Origin: Paraburkholderia sp. BL9I2N2
Lineage (GTDB): Bacteria > Pseudomonadota > Gammaproteobacteria > Burkholderiales > Burkholderiaceae
Direction: 5' to 3'
Assembly: GCF_004339745.1 (NCBI RefSeq)
Contig: NZ_SMGP01000001.1
Span: forward strand, 4,092,001-4,156,000
DNA length: 64,000 bases
How positions within the stretch are numbered: the first letter of the stretch is position 1; every line of letters begins with the position of its first letter. Below, piece by piece: positions 25,465-33,887 of the stretch. The notes under the pieces were generated by a model. It had not been told where the DNA came from and made no database searches. It was given only the letters and a program-made list of their open reading frames with translations. The position numbers and the translations under genes were made by a program.

Positions 25465-26541
25465 CTAGGAGTTCGCAACTAGACGGTGTTGACGAAGCGC
25501 TCGCTTCATCGACCGGACAAGATAGTTGGTGAGCAGGTCAATATCGCTTGGGGTGTTCTGAATGCCGTTCCAGGGACGCTCATCATTTGGTGCGAGACGC
25601 CACTGGCCGCTAGTCCACGATGTGTATTCCTTTAGTAGCACAAGGCCATGTTCGAACTCCGCCTGCGTGGTTGCTCCTTCGCTGGAGTAAAGAAACTCCA
25701 TCACGAAGCCCATCGCCACTAGCCCGGCTCCGTGTCGCAAACGCGAGGTCTTCGGACTCATACCGATCCATTCGCTGCCGAATACCTCGGTAACTGCCCC
25801 AAAAAACGCATTCACGAAGTCGTATGCGCGATTCTCGAAGTCGCCATCTTTGATGAACTCGCGAATAGCGCCGTCCGACGCCGAGTTCATAACGACCTTC
25901 TGCATGGCCGTATCGCTCAGAACCCCCTTGGGATTGGTGTGCTGACGTATCTCTCCTCGAAGCGCCGAGTTACGCGAGAAATTCAGTCTGTCGACGATGC
26001 GTGCAGCAAATTTGCGAGCCGTGAATCTTTCCGGCAGACCTTCGACGTTCGGCAGCAGTTCGTAGATCAGCGTCTTGGGCAAAGGTCGCGTGTTGTTGAC
26101 TAACACGAATTGCTGACGCAGTTCGTTGTAGTCCTTGCAGATCAGCGCCGACACGAAAACCTGAAATCCCGGCTTCGTGATGCCCGCCAGCGCGCTCAGC
26201 CGCTGCTGACCGTCCACCACGAAGCCCGGCTTACTGTCGGCCGCTTTGATCTCGATATCCACCACGCCATCGCTTCTGTCCTTGACCTTGACGCCACCGA
26301 TAAACGCGACAATCAGCGCGTTAGGCAGTAGTGCATCTTCGCGTCGAAGATAGTCTCGAATCTCCTTAATGTGCGAGGCTATCTGATGTCTCTGAAAGCC
26401 ACGCAGTTCCCCACTCTCCTCGCGCCCGACTCGCTCGATTTCCGAGAAAGCCAATATCTGCTCGGGCGTGGCGGCAAAAGTGAAAACATCATGTTCCGCG
26501 GCTTGCGACGCGCGAATGGCCTTGAATCGATAGACACTCAC
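25465..26541 (-). CDS. dpdB: DpdB, DGQHR-domain protein (copy downstream of dpdA)
   Basis: A 358-aa ParB/DndB-like protein that partners DpdA in placing preQ0 into DNA. The hallmark is VDGQQRLSAL, with LRGFQRHQIASHIKEIRDYL before it and FVLVNNTRPLPKTLIYELLP after it. Start is GTG 26541, overlapping the dpdA stop (GTGA), with GGAGAAG six bases upstream; this removes 48 residues of the open frame that lie inside dpdA. It precedes queC in the same operon. A paralogue (27830-28951) sits on the other side of dpdA. This copy reads more like canonical DpdB to me, but that ranking is by eye. Confidence 0.85.
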   Translation of the reverse strand: MSVYRFKAIRASQAAEHDVFTFAATPEQILAFSEIERVGREESGELRGFQRHQIASHIKEIRDYLRREDALLPNALIVAFIGGVKVKDRSDGVVDIEIKAADSKPGFVVDGQQRLSALAGITKPGFQVFVSALICKDYNELRQQFVLVNNTRPLPKTLIYELLPNVEGLPERFTARKFAARIVDRLNFSRNSALRGEIRQHTNPKGVLSDTAMQKVVMNSASDGAIREFIKDGDFENRAYDFVNAFFGAVTEVFGSEWIGMSPKTSRLRHGAGLVAMGFVMEFLYSSEGATTQAEFEHGLVLLKEYTSWTSGQWRLAPNDERPWNGIQNTPSDIDLLTNYLVRSMKRALRQHRLVANS

Positions 26542-27833
26542 CGGTGCTTCTCCAGGGTACGTTGTACGTGCTTGTGGTAAACGCCCAGATTGTGAAATCC
26601 ACGACGCTTGTTTCGATTGCTCGAACGGAAAATAATGACCTCGACGCCAGCCTTGTTGCAAATGGAACAGTTGCAACGCTTCCACGGCGCGTCTTCCAAC
26701 GTGCGTTCAACCAACGCCCGCATCTTCATCAGATCTTTGTAGTGAGCCTCGGGCGACACACTGTCCGCGAGCGTGAGGAACTGTTGATAGTCCATTACCG
26801 CGTCGAGCGCTTCTTTCACCTTAACTCCACCGCTGTCGAACCGACGTAGCGTGGTGAGCGCCTTTTCCTCGCGACGCTGCAAGTCTTCCGAACTGAGTAC
26901 GCCACGCTTAATGCCTTGCATCAGTCTAGCGTTTTCAATAGCCTGTGGAATGCGAATGGCGGCGTAGTAATCCAAGCCGCCTTTCGGCGAGTCGATGTAG
27001 TAATTGGCCTTTGCGTCCTTGAACGCACGAATGAGCGGCGAAGTCGAATCGAAACTGGTGATCCCGAAGTTCGTAAACTCGTGAATTGTGTCTGCCTTGG
27101 CGAACCCGAGAAGATGAATCTTGGTTTCTGGCTTGATCGCGCTTCGTAAGGCATGCAGCACCTGTTTGATGACATCTACCTTAAGCGGAACGAGACCTCC
27201 GATGCCAAGATAGCGGTAGCCCATCCTCTCCAACTCCACCGCCGCCGCGGCCATGCTTCGGGGTGACCACCCTTGGACCGCACCAAGCGGTTCGAACGCA
27301 TGCCCTTCGGACGCTGTGAGTTTGATGAACTCCTGCGCGTTGGCAAGCGTGATTTCGTACCGCTCGACAATGCTCCCGTCAATGTCGCTCGCGGGCGGAT
27401 TATCGGTCAGGCAGTCAAAGATGATGTGGTCGGGGGAAACCCCGTGTGTAAAGCCTGCGTCGAGATAGAACTCGACTACTTCATTTGGAGGGTACGCAGG
27501 AGTCTGGTTGTCAGCGTACGCAAACGCGCCACAGTCGCCCATCACCATTGCATCCTTGAATGGCGCTCCACCATAGCGAAGGAACTTACGCACGCCATCG
27601 CGCAACATGCGTTGCTCTTCAGCAGTCGAATAACGAACCTTCGATTTTGGAACGCCAGCCGCTTGGCGGACCGCGCTCATCGCTACAAGGAGGCCATCGT
27701 ACGGAGCCGGAGTCATCAACTCGTGCGCGTACATGTCATCCCAGTAGCGGCGACGACCGGGTGCGTTGCGATCGTTAATAAAGTCGTACTCGGGATCGAC
27801 GTAATCCTGAGTGTCGGAGTAAAGGAATTTCAT
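26538..27833 (-). CDS. dpdA: DpdA, TGT-like transglycosylase that inserts preQ0 into DNA
   Basis: DNA counterpart of tRNA-guanine transglycosylase, exchanging guanine for preQ0. The 431-aa protein shows MGDCGAF with Asp100 in the place of the base-binding Asp, VQGWS at 187, GIGGLVP at 210 and FDSTSP with Asp262 in the place of the TGT nucleophile. A C-terminal zinc motif (C387, C389, C392 and a later His in FHNLGVYH) completes the fold. ATGA overlap with the upstream dpdB and GTGA overlap with the downstream dpdB show strict coupling. The context (queC, queD, dpdB, dpdE-K) makes a DNA role much more likely than tRNA modification. Confidence 0.95.
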   Translation of the reverse strand: MKFLYSDTQDYVDPEYDFINDRNAPGRRRYWDDMYAHELMTPAPYDGLLVAMSAVRQAAGVPKSKVRYSTAEEQRMLRDGVRKFLRYGGAPFKDAMVMGDCGAFAYADNQTPAYPPNEVVEFYLDAGFTHGVSPDHIIFDCLTDNPPASDIDGSIVERYEITLANAQEFIKLTASEGHAFEPLGAVQGWSPRSMAAAAVELERMGYRYLGIGGLVPLKVDVIKQVLHALRSAIKPETKIHLLGFAKADTIHEFTNFGITSFDSTSPLIRAFKDAKANYYIDSPKGGLDYYAAIRIPQAIENARLMQGIKRGVLSSEDLQRREEKALTTLRRFDSGGVKVKEALDAVMDYQQFLTLADSVSPEAHYKDLMKMRALVERTLEDAPWKRCNCSICNKAGVEVIIFRSSNRNKRRGFHNLGVYHKHVQRTLEKHR

Positions 27834-28951
27834 TGTTTCATCGAACTGGTGTAAATCTGCACCAGTGTGTCTTGGAGTCTTCTAATATCGCGCGGGACGC
27901 TCTGGATCTCATTCCACGACACGCCGAGCGCCTCCCAAGTTCCATTGGTCCAGCGGCAAGCGGGCGCGACTTTCTCAAGTTCTTTGCGGACTGTTTTATA
28001 GTCTTCGCTCTGTCCAGCCAAGCGGGCGTAGATTCTATCCATCAATACGCCCATGGCTTCGATACCCGCTGAGTGCATAAGCCTGCTGCGTTTCGGGTCA
28101 ACTCCCCAAGCATCAGGAAAGACATCGCGTACAGCTGACCAGTATGTGATGAGGATCTTATACATGCCGCCGACATCTACGCCTTCCCGTCCCAATCCCT
28201 TGTAGGGCGCCAACGCACCAAGCGGATTGTTCATGCTATTGCGTATCATGGTAATGATCGCGGTATCCGTAATTACGCTGACATTGCTACTTTTCTCCGA
28301 GATGCGCTTAATAAGCTTGTGAAATGGTGACTCCGGATCACGATTAAGCAGACTACAAATCTCCGACGGTACCTTCCGCGCGCTCAGTTCTCGCGGCAAA
28401 AGAATGCTACGTGTTTCAGGTAGTAGTTCGTTGATCAAACGCGTCGGCAAGGGACGCGCCTTATTAACTAGAATGAACTGCTCACGCTGAACTTCCAAGT
28501 TATCCGAGACAAAACCGACGACTGGTACCGGAATGCTCCTCCTTCCCGCTTGTGCCAAGGCTAGCGAACGCTGCTGACCATCGACAATCCATGCAACCCG
28601 TCGCCCCTCGTCATAGACAGGGATCGTCAAAGTACCAGCCTGCGCAATTCCCTGATCTCCTGTGGGCTTTGTACCGCGAGCGGCGGCGAAATGAACTGCC
28701 GGCGACATCGCAAGGATGATCGCGTTCGGAAATAGGACATTGCCCTGATTCAAATAGTCAACGATACCTTTGACGTGGGTTCGAATCTCCGGTCGCTGAA
28801 AGCCTTTCAGGACATCCGATTCGTCGCGGTCTACCCTCGATATGTCCGCCACCTTTACGATGTCTGACCCATGAATGAAGAAAGCATAAACATCCAGGCC
28901 TTCACCCTGGGTCGTACGCAGTGCTCGCACCACGATCTCATTCCTAGCCAT
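27830..28951 (-). CDS. dpdB: Second DpdB-like DGQHR-domain protein (copy upstream of dpdA)
   Basis: A 373-aa paralogue of the other DpdB. It shares WIVDGQQRSLAL, LKGFQRPEIRTHVKGIVDYL and FILVNKARPLPTRLINELLP with it, but has an insertion before the DGQQR box (about residues 100-125). ATG 28951 (MARNEIVV) lies 7 bp after the dpdC stop; the longer open frame would run into dpdC. Its stop overlaps the dpdA start (ATGA). Two such proteins flanking one DpdA could form a hetero-oligomer or work at different steps. Either could be the essential partner; the sequence does not decide. Confidence 0.8.
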   Translation of the reverse strand: MARNEIVVRALRTTQGEGLDVYAFFIHGSDIVKVADISRVDRDESDVLKGFQRPEIRTHVKGIVDYLNQGNVLFPNAIILAMSPAVHFAAARGTKPTGDQGIAQAGTLTIPVYDEGRRVAWIVDGQQRSLALAQAGRRSIPVPVVGFVSDNLEVQREQFILVNKARPLPTRLINELLPETRSILLPRELSARKVPSEICSLLNRDPESPFHKLIKRISEKSSNVSVITDTAIITMIRNSMNNPLGALAPYKGLGREGVDVGGMYKILITYWSAVRDVFPDAWGVDPKRSRLMHSAGIEAMGVLMDRIYARLAGQSEDYKTVRKELEKVAPACRWTNGTWEALGVSWNEIQSVPRDIRRLQDTLVQIYTSSMKQ

Positions 28952-28958
28952 GCCGACG

Positions 28959-29894
28959 TTAGCCCTTTGTGTCGAGTTCTTGCTGGAGTTCACACCAAAG
29001 ACCGCGAAATCGCCCTTGTTCACACGCAACCAACTCTTCATCGCGCAGGTAACGCAGCAATCGTGTTGATGCTCCATCAAACCGGCGCCAGTTCTTTCGT
29101 AGAAGCGCCAGAATTTCTGCATCGGTTTTCTTTTCCCGTACGGGAACAACGGGCTTCTTCAAATTCCGCATTGCATTCGCCACAGTTGCCCTAGCCTCTT
29201 CAGTGGAGAGTCGATGACCGCCCAGCACTTCGATGAAGTGGCGCAACGCCCGCTGCGCGAAATCAGTTCGCGTACCCGCGTAGGCCGAACCCTCCAGGCG
29301 CTCGTCGTACGGCAGAGCGACGTGGCGAACATTGTCAGGCAAGAACGTCCGACCATGACCCGAGGTGACAATGCGAATCCGGCTGATTTGGGTTTTGGTC
29401 AGGGAAGCCAGATCCTGAGCGATCAGGGCGACGTAACTTCCCGGCAACGCGAAGAGCGCCAGGGCGTCCGGATGTCGGTCAAGCAATGCTGGAACAGAAT
29501 GCTGGCCTCCCAACTCTGCCGTCAATGCTGCCCACCAGTCACTCGGCTCTTTACCCAACTGGATGAGCAAGGGTTTTAATGAATTCGTACCCTCGGAGAC
29601 CGTCAGGTCGTACGACGGGATACGATCTGCGGCATCAACCACGCCGAGTCCCGCGGAGATGATGTGTAACGTGCCTTTTAGAGTCGCAGTTACGCGCTGC
29701 GCCTCCGTAAAGGCTCGCCCCATGTAAACGTCCCGAGCCTCACTCGACGGCCTTGCCTTCCGAACAGCTTTGGCCCAACGGGCTGCAACAGTGGCAAGCG
29801 GACCGCTCGTTTCGACTGCGGCTAGGGCGACACCTACGCCACTCTGACGCTTTCTGTTGGTGCAGTTGGTAACAACAATCGCTTTGTGCGCCAT
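28959..29894 (-). CDS. dpdC: DpdC candidate: converts preQ0 in DNA to the amido form (ADG)
   Basis: A 311-aa protein with a nucleoside-handling alpha/beta pattern at the N-terminus: VVTNCTNRKR (residues 7-16), ARDVYMGRAFTEA (53-65) and IISAGLGVVDAADRIPSYD (78-96). This pattern occurs in YaaA/DUF6884-like proteins, and DpdC of Salmonella has been described as the enzyme turning dPreQ0 into dADG. A small helical domain ends the protein. Start ATG 29894 (MAHKAIVV); an in-frame ATG at 29906 is an alternative. First gene of the reverse modification operon. Name given from fold pattern plus context. Confidence 0.75.
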   Translation of the reverse strand: MAHKAIVVTNCTNRKRQSGVGVALAAVETSGPLATVAARWAKAVRKARPSSEARDVYMGRAFTEAQRVTATLKGTLHIISAGLGVVDAADRIPSYDLTVSEGTNSLKPLLIQLGKEPSDWWAALTAELGGQHSVPALLDRHPDALALFALPGSYVALIAQDLASLTKTQISRIRIVTSGHGRTFLPDNVRHVALPYDERLEGSAYAGTRTDFAQRALRHFIEVLGGHRLSTEEARATVANAMRNLKKPVVPVREKKTDAEILALLRKNWRRFDGASTRLLRYLRDEELVACEQGRFRGLWCELQQELDTKG

Positions 29895-30625
29895 AACTGC
29901 ACCCATAGTCAAAAAAATCCCCATCAAAACTGCACACCGAATTGCTCGATAGTGTCGCATTTTTCGGAGGAAAATTCCATATTTTCAGTGAGATACAGGG
30001 GTTTTAGTGATGGAGATGTGTAGCTCCGGCGCAACGGTGGGTGACGGAAAAGGTCGGAAAGGAGACCGCAATGAGTGATCGAACCAATGAGATCCAGAAA
30101 GCGCTGGGATCTGTGGCCATGCTGGAACACTTCGGTGCGCCAACGCTGGCTTCGATACCGGCAGGTGCACCACTTGGTTTTACGCTGTGAGCATAGCCTG
30201 GCGCTGAGACCGTGCTATCGTGCCAACGCCGCCTCTTGCTCGCTGCCCCCTAGTCGTGGACTGCTCAAATGACGGACATCCCTCTGGATGGATCAGCGGT
30301 CGATGTACGACTCAAAAAAAGGGCCAGAATCAGTGCTTCCAGTGCACCAAATATCCACAAAACAGTTTTCGTTTGTTAGTTAGAAGACCGAATAGATCAT
30401 CATCTTGAGACGAAAAGGCTGACAGAAACCATGCTCTTAGGGGACCCGCGGGTCACATACGGTGCCGGTATTCTCATCGCCATTGCGCTCCCAGCGCTTG
30501 AATGATAGACAAGCCGCTTGCTTCTCGATTGCGGCAGGTCTCGATCCGTTTTACGACCTCATCAAAGGCAACCAAGGCGCGATTAATGGAGGGCCCGTTG
30601 TTCGCAGAACTGTTGGGTGGCTACG
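29895..30625. other. Promoter region of the dpdC operon and IS-scarred spacer
   Basis: About 730 bp, mostly without genes. The first ~100 bp are AT-rich and must contain the promoter of the reverse dpdC-queD operon; GTGCAGTT occurs twice around the start. Further right there is one small possible gene (30071-30190). The rest, up to the IS66 relic, has no open frame I can support and looks like decayed insertion-element DNA. Confidence 0.45.
30071..30190 (+). CDS. Small open frame (39 aa), unknown or truncated
   Basis: ATG 30071 is preceded by AAGGAGACC, a good ribosome site, and opens a 39-codon frame (MSDRTNEIQKALGSVAML... ending PLGFTL). No domain is recognised and no neighbour is coupled to it. 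It may be the start of a gene cut off by the IS66-related rearrangement to its right. Kept because of the strong ribosome site only. Confidence 0.3.
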   Translation: MSDRTNEIQKALGSVAMLEHFGAPTLASIPAGAPLGFTL

Positions 30626-30976
30626 ATGATTTGCATCGGGAAAGTGTGGTTGGCTGTTGATCTATGGGACATGCGCGCCGGTTTCGAAACCGCGCTGGTC
30701 AATGTAATCAAGCTGTTCGGCGTAGCGCATCCGCGCCACGCGCACTCGTTCATTAATCGCGGTGCCAACCGCGTGAAAGTATTGGTTCACGGCGACATCG
30801 GTATCTGGCTTGCCGCGCGCCGATTGCGTCAGAGGCGGTTCGCATGGACGAGCAGCGACGAGTCCAAACAGTACGCACTCACGCACGAACAACTGGCGGG
30901 CCTGGACATCGGGCTCCTTGCTCAGCGTCGGTCTTATGCACGTGACGGCTCTCCGTCCGACGGTCCCGTCGCGTGA
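30626..30976 (+). CDS. tnpB: IS66-family accessory protein TnpB (orphan)
   Basis: About 116 aa matching the IS66 Orf2/TnpB family: WLAVDLWDMRAGFETAL, HAHSFINRGANRVKVLVHGD, GIWLAARRLRQRRFAW and LTHEQLAGL in order. The extreme C-terminus departs from the usual ending. Neither tnpA upstream nor the DDE transposase tnpC downstream is present, so this is a relic, not a mobile IS. ATG 30626 fits the family start (MICIGKVWLAV); a GTG at 30617 is upstream in frame. It separates the Dpd part from the phage/ICE-like block. Confidence 0.85.
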   Translation: MICIGKVWLAVDLWDMRAGFETALVNVIKLFGVAHPRHAHSFINRGANRVKVLVHGDIGIWLAARRLRQRRFAWTSSDESKQYALTHEQLAGLDIGLLAQRRSYARDGSPSDGPVA

Positions 30977-31132
30977 TCAGCATTTGCTGATGGTCGGCTA
31001 AATAAATGAGCCAGCAACTTCCCACGACTCAAAATTCTTTCAAACACATATCACCGCTCTGAGCACGGCCGTAGGCTGCCCGCTCCGCCCTCGCAATTCC
31101 GTGTGGGCGAACGAACATCTCTGGGAGCCGTG

Positions 31133-31264
31133 ATGCCTAGCTACCCTTCTCCTTTTGAATTTCTGATCACCTTCGCCGTTATCTTCGTCGCCGGCGTGCT
31201 CACGTCGGTTGGCATGCGTCAATATGCCAACAAAATCCGGACGGAAGCCGCGGCCCATGAATGA
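31133..31264 (+). CDS. Small membrane protein, 43 aa
   Basis: ATG 31133 preceded by GGGAG (31123-31127). The product MPSYPSPFEFLITF... has one TM helix (about residues 9-27) and a short basic tail. Its stop overlaps the start of the next gene by 8 bp, which supports real translation. Unknown function; such short TM proteins are common in ICE and phage-like blocks. Confidence 0.5.
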   Translation: MPSYPSPFEFLITFAVIFVAGVLTSVGMRQYANKIRTEAAAHE

Positions 31265-31700
31265 TCACCATCCGTTTGGTCCGTTCGACGAAGAAGAGGA
31301 ACTGTCGCACTCTGGCCCGCCCCGACCTGACTCAAGTGAATTCCCGCACTGCCGTCCGGGCGCGGGCCTTGTTTATCCGTGCCCGCGTTGCCAGTCGCTG
31401 CTTACGGAACAACGTCACGTCGCACGGCGCATCGGTGGTGCAGTTGGCGCGGCGGCTGGTGCGACAAGCGCCGTCGCCATTGCGTTGTCTGGCGCGGAAG
31501 CCGGCGCCATGGCGGGCCTGATCGCAGGCCCGATCGGTGCGGCATGCGGCGGGGTGGCTGGCGCTATCCTCGCCGGGCTGATCGCCGGCGCCGCCGGTTG
31601 CGCGACCGGCGCGGCGTTTGGCGAAGCCTTGGACCAAAAGGTCTTCGACAACTGGCGGTGCCTTGCTTGCGGACGCACCTTCAGCGTTCAGCCACACTAA
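31257..31700 (+). CDS. Glycine-zipper protein with zinc-ribbon ends
   Basis: 147 aa from ATG 31257, overlapping the preceding small gene. CPRCQSLL near residue 43 and CLACGRTF near the C-terminus form a split CxxC/CxxC ribbon; between them lies a long Gly/Ala repeat (GAMAGLIAGPIGAACGG type) that forms one or two glycine-zipper membrane hairpins. Probably inserts in a membrane. It belongs to the DUF932-YqaJ block; no specific function can be given. Confidence 0.65.
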   Translation: MNDHHPFGPFDEEEELSHSGPPRPDSSEFPHCRPGAGLVYPCPRCQSLLTEQRHVARRIGGAVGAAAGATSAVAIALSGAEAGAMAGLIAGPIGAACGGVAGAILAGLIAGAAGCATGAAFGEALDQKVFDNWRCLACGRTFSVQPH

Positions 31701-31780
31701 CCACTTCACCGCCTCCCTTCATTCCCATCACCCGGCTTCGGTCGGGCTTTATGCACTCTGTTTTTGCAAAAGGAGTCTCC

Positions 31781-32755
31781 ATGCATCTCGTTCAATCGAT
31801 GGCTTACGTCGGCGAAACCCCGTGGCACGGTCTCGGCAACCAGCTTTCGCCGAAACAGCCAATCGAAGTCTGGGCAAAGCAGGCCGGCATGGACTGGAAC
31901 ATCGAATCGGCCGAGGTCCGCTTCGTGGCCGGTGTCACCAGCGCTACCGGCAGTCTCGGTTCTATCCACGCCTTTCCCGAGCAACGTGTGCTGTACCGCT
32001 CGGACACCAAGGAACCGCTGTCAGTCGTGTCGTCGAGATATCAGATCGTTCAGCCAAGCGAAATACTTGAGTTCTATCGTGACCTCACGGAAGTCGGCGG
32101 CTTTGAGCTGGAGACGGCCGGCGTGCTCAAGGGCGGCAGGAAACTGTGGGCGCTCGCCCGCACCGGCCAGTCGGTTTCACTCAAGGGCCGCGACGAGGTG
32201 AACGGTTACCTGCTGCTCGCTACTGCCTGCGACGGCACGCTCGCGACTACAGCGCAGTTCACGTCGGTTCGTGTCGTCTGCAACAACACTCTGGCAATTG
32301 CGATCGGCGACAACACCGGCGCCGTCAAGGTACCGCACCGCAGCCAGTTCGATGCGCAGGCCGTGAAGTGCCAGCTCGGCATCGCGATCTCGTCGTGGGA
32401 CGGCTTCATGGCCCGCATGAAGGCACTGGCTGAATGCAAAGTCAGCGACACCGTCGCCGAAACATTCTTCCAGCGCGTGCTCACCTATCCGGCAAGCGGT
32501 CAGAACACGCCTGCGCCGACCACCAACGACAGCGCGATCAAGGCTGCCCACGCGCTGTATGCCGGTCGCGGCCGGGGCGCCACCCTGCCCTCGGCGTCTG
32601 GTACGGCATGGGGCCTCGTTAACTCAGTCACGGAGTTCGTCGATCATCAGCGCCGTGCGCGCAGCCACGATCATCGGCGCGACGCCGCATGGTTCGGCGC
32701 CGGAGCCACCCTTAAACAAAAGGCATGGGACGAAGCCATGAAACTTGTCGCGTGA
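31781..32755 (+). CDS. DUF932 (phage/plasmid-like) protein
   Basis: 324 aa starting at ATG 31781 with AGGAG at 31771-31775. The sequence MAYVGETPWHGLGNQL near the start and the RYQIVQPSEILEFYRDLTE and CDGTLATTAQFTSVRVVCNNTLAIA segments are typical of the DUF932/TIGR03299 family found on phages, plasmids and ICEs. Function unknown; it usually travels with recombination genes, as here with YqaJ immediately downstream. The longer open frame upstream of 31781 overlaps the zinc-ribbon gene and is not used. Confidence 0.88.
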   Translation: MHLVQSMAYVGETPWHGLGNQLSPKQPIEVWAKQAGMDWNIESAEVRFVAGVTSATGSLGSIHAFPEQRVLYRSDTKEPLSVVSSRYQIVQPSEILEFYRDLTEVGGFELETAGVLKGGRKLWALARTGQSVSLKGRDEVNGYLLLATACDGTLATTAQFTSVRVVCNNTLAIAIGDNTGAVKVPHRSQFDAQAVKCQLGIAISSWDGFMARMKALAECKVSDTVAETFFQRVLTYPASGQNTPAPTTNDSAIKAAHALYAGRGRGATLPSASGTAWGLVNSVTEFVDHQRRARSHDHRRDAAWFGAGATLKQKAWDEAMKLVA

Positions 32756-32825
32756 GATTTTCCATTGCGGCATACAGCCCGGCCGGGATCTTCCCCGCCG
32801 GGCATTTTTCATTCTGGAGGTGTTC

Positions 32826-33821
32826 ATGTCTCAACCCGAAAAGGCTGGACGTGGCAGGAACCGTCCGGCATTACGTCTCGTGGAAACGAGAAACCTCTCA
32901 CGTAACGAATGGCTTGATGTGAGGAAAAACGGGATCGGCGGATCGGACGCTGCCGCAGCTGTGGGCCTGAATCCGTATATGAGCCCGCTCGAACTGTGGC
33001 TCATCAAGACCGGGCGCGATGCGAACCTGCCACGCCCCAATTCGGACGACACGACCGAACCCGTGTACTGGGGCACGCTGCTGGAACCCATCGTTGCCGC
33101 GTCATACACGAAGCAGACCGGCAACAAGGTCCGGCGGATCAACGCCGTGCTCCAGCATCCGACGATCCCGTTCATGCTCGCCAATATAGACCGTGAAGTC
33201 GTTGGCAATTGCGATGTGCAGCTACTCGAATGCAAGACGGCGGGCGAGTTTGGGGCTCGGTTGTGGCGCGATGGGGTGCCGGAATACGTTCAGCTTCAGG
33301 TGCAGCATCAACTGGCCGTGACTGGAAAGCAGGCGGCCGATGTCGCGGTGTTGCTTTGCGGGCAGCGATTAGAGGTGCATCGCATTGAGCGCGACGACGG
33401 GCTCATTGCCCGTCTGATCGAACTCGAGGCCGCGTTCTGGCATTTCGTGGAAACCGATACGCCGCCGCCAGCGGACGGCTCGGATTCGGCGGATCGTGCG
33501 CTGCGCTGTTTGTTTCCCGGTGCCGGCGGCACGGTCGATTTCACAAACGACCGCAAGCTGTCGGCAGCGTTTGCCGATCTGGTCGCCGTACGGGCCGAGA
33601 TCGAAACGCGCCAGCAGGTCGAGGCGCAGTTGAAGCAGACCATTCAGCAGGTGATGGGCGAGGCCGACCAGGCACTGTTCGAGACAGGCTCCGTTTCGTA
33701 CAAACGCAGCAAAGACGGCTCCGCCATCGATCTCAAACGGCTGCTCGCCGATCAGCCGCAACTTGCCGCGCGGTACTCACTCACGAAGCCGGGTTCACGC
33801 CGGTTTCTGATCTCCGTCTGA
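32826..33821 (+). CDS. YqaJ-type viral recombinase (lambda exonuclease-like)
   Basis: 331 aa from ATG 32826 with GGAGG 5 bases upstream. NGIGGSDAAAAVGLNPYMSP (about residues 35-54), WGTLLEPIVAASY near 80 and LLECKTAGEFG (about 133) contain the Glu/Asp/E-x-K metal-binding residues of the YqaJ/lambda exonuclease fold. It resects double-stranded ends for annealing recombination. It lies between DUF932 and a putative RDF/metal-binding gene, a common ICE/phage recombination order. Confidence 0.88.
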   Translation: MSQPEKAGRGRNRPALRLVETRNLSRNEWLDVRKNGIGGSDAAAAVGLNPYMSPLELWLIKTGRDANLPRPNSDDTTEPVYWGTLLEPIVAASYTKQTGNKVRRINAVLQHPTIPFMLANIDREVVGNCDVQLLECKTAGEFGARLWRDGVPEYVQLQVQHQLAVTGKQAADVAVLLCGQRLEVHRIERDDGLIARLIELEAAFWHFVETDTPPPADGSDSADRALRCLFPGAGGTVDFTNDRKLSAAFADLVAVRAEIETRQQVEAQLKQTIQQVMGEADQALFETGSVSYKRSKDGSAIDLKRLLADQPQLAARYSLTKPGSRRFLISV

Positions 33822-33887
33822 TCTGGCGGCTCGCTGTACTGCCCCCCTTCGTTCCCATGCTGTTCTGTTTGCATTCAGGAGAAAGCC

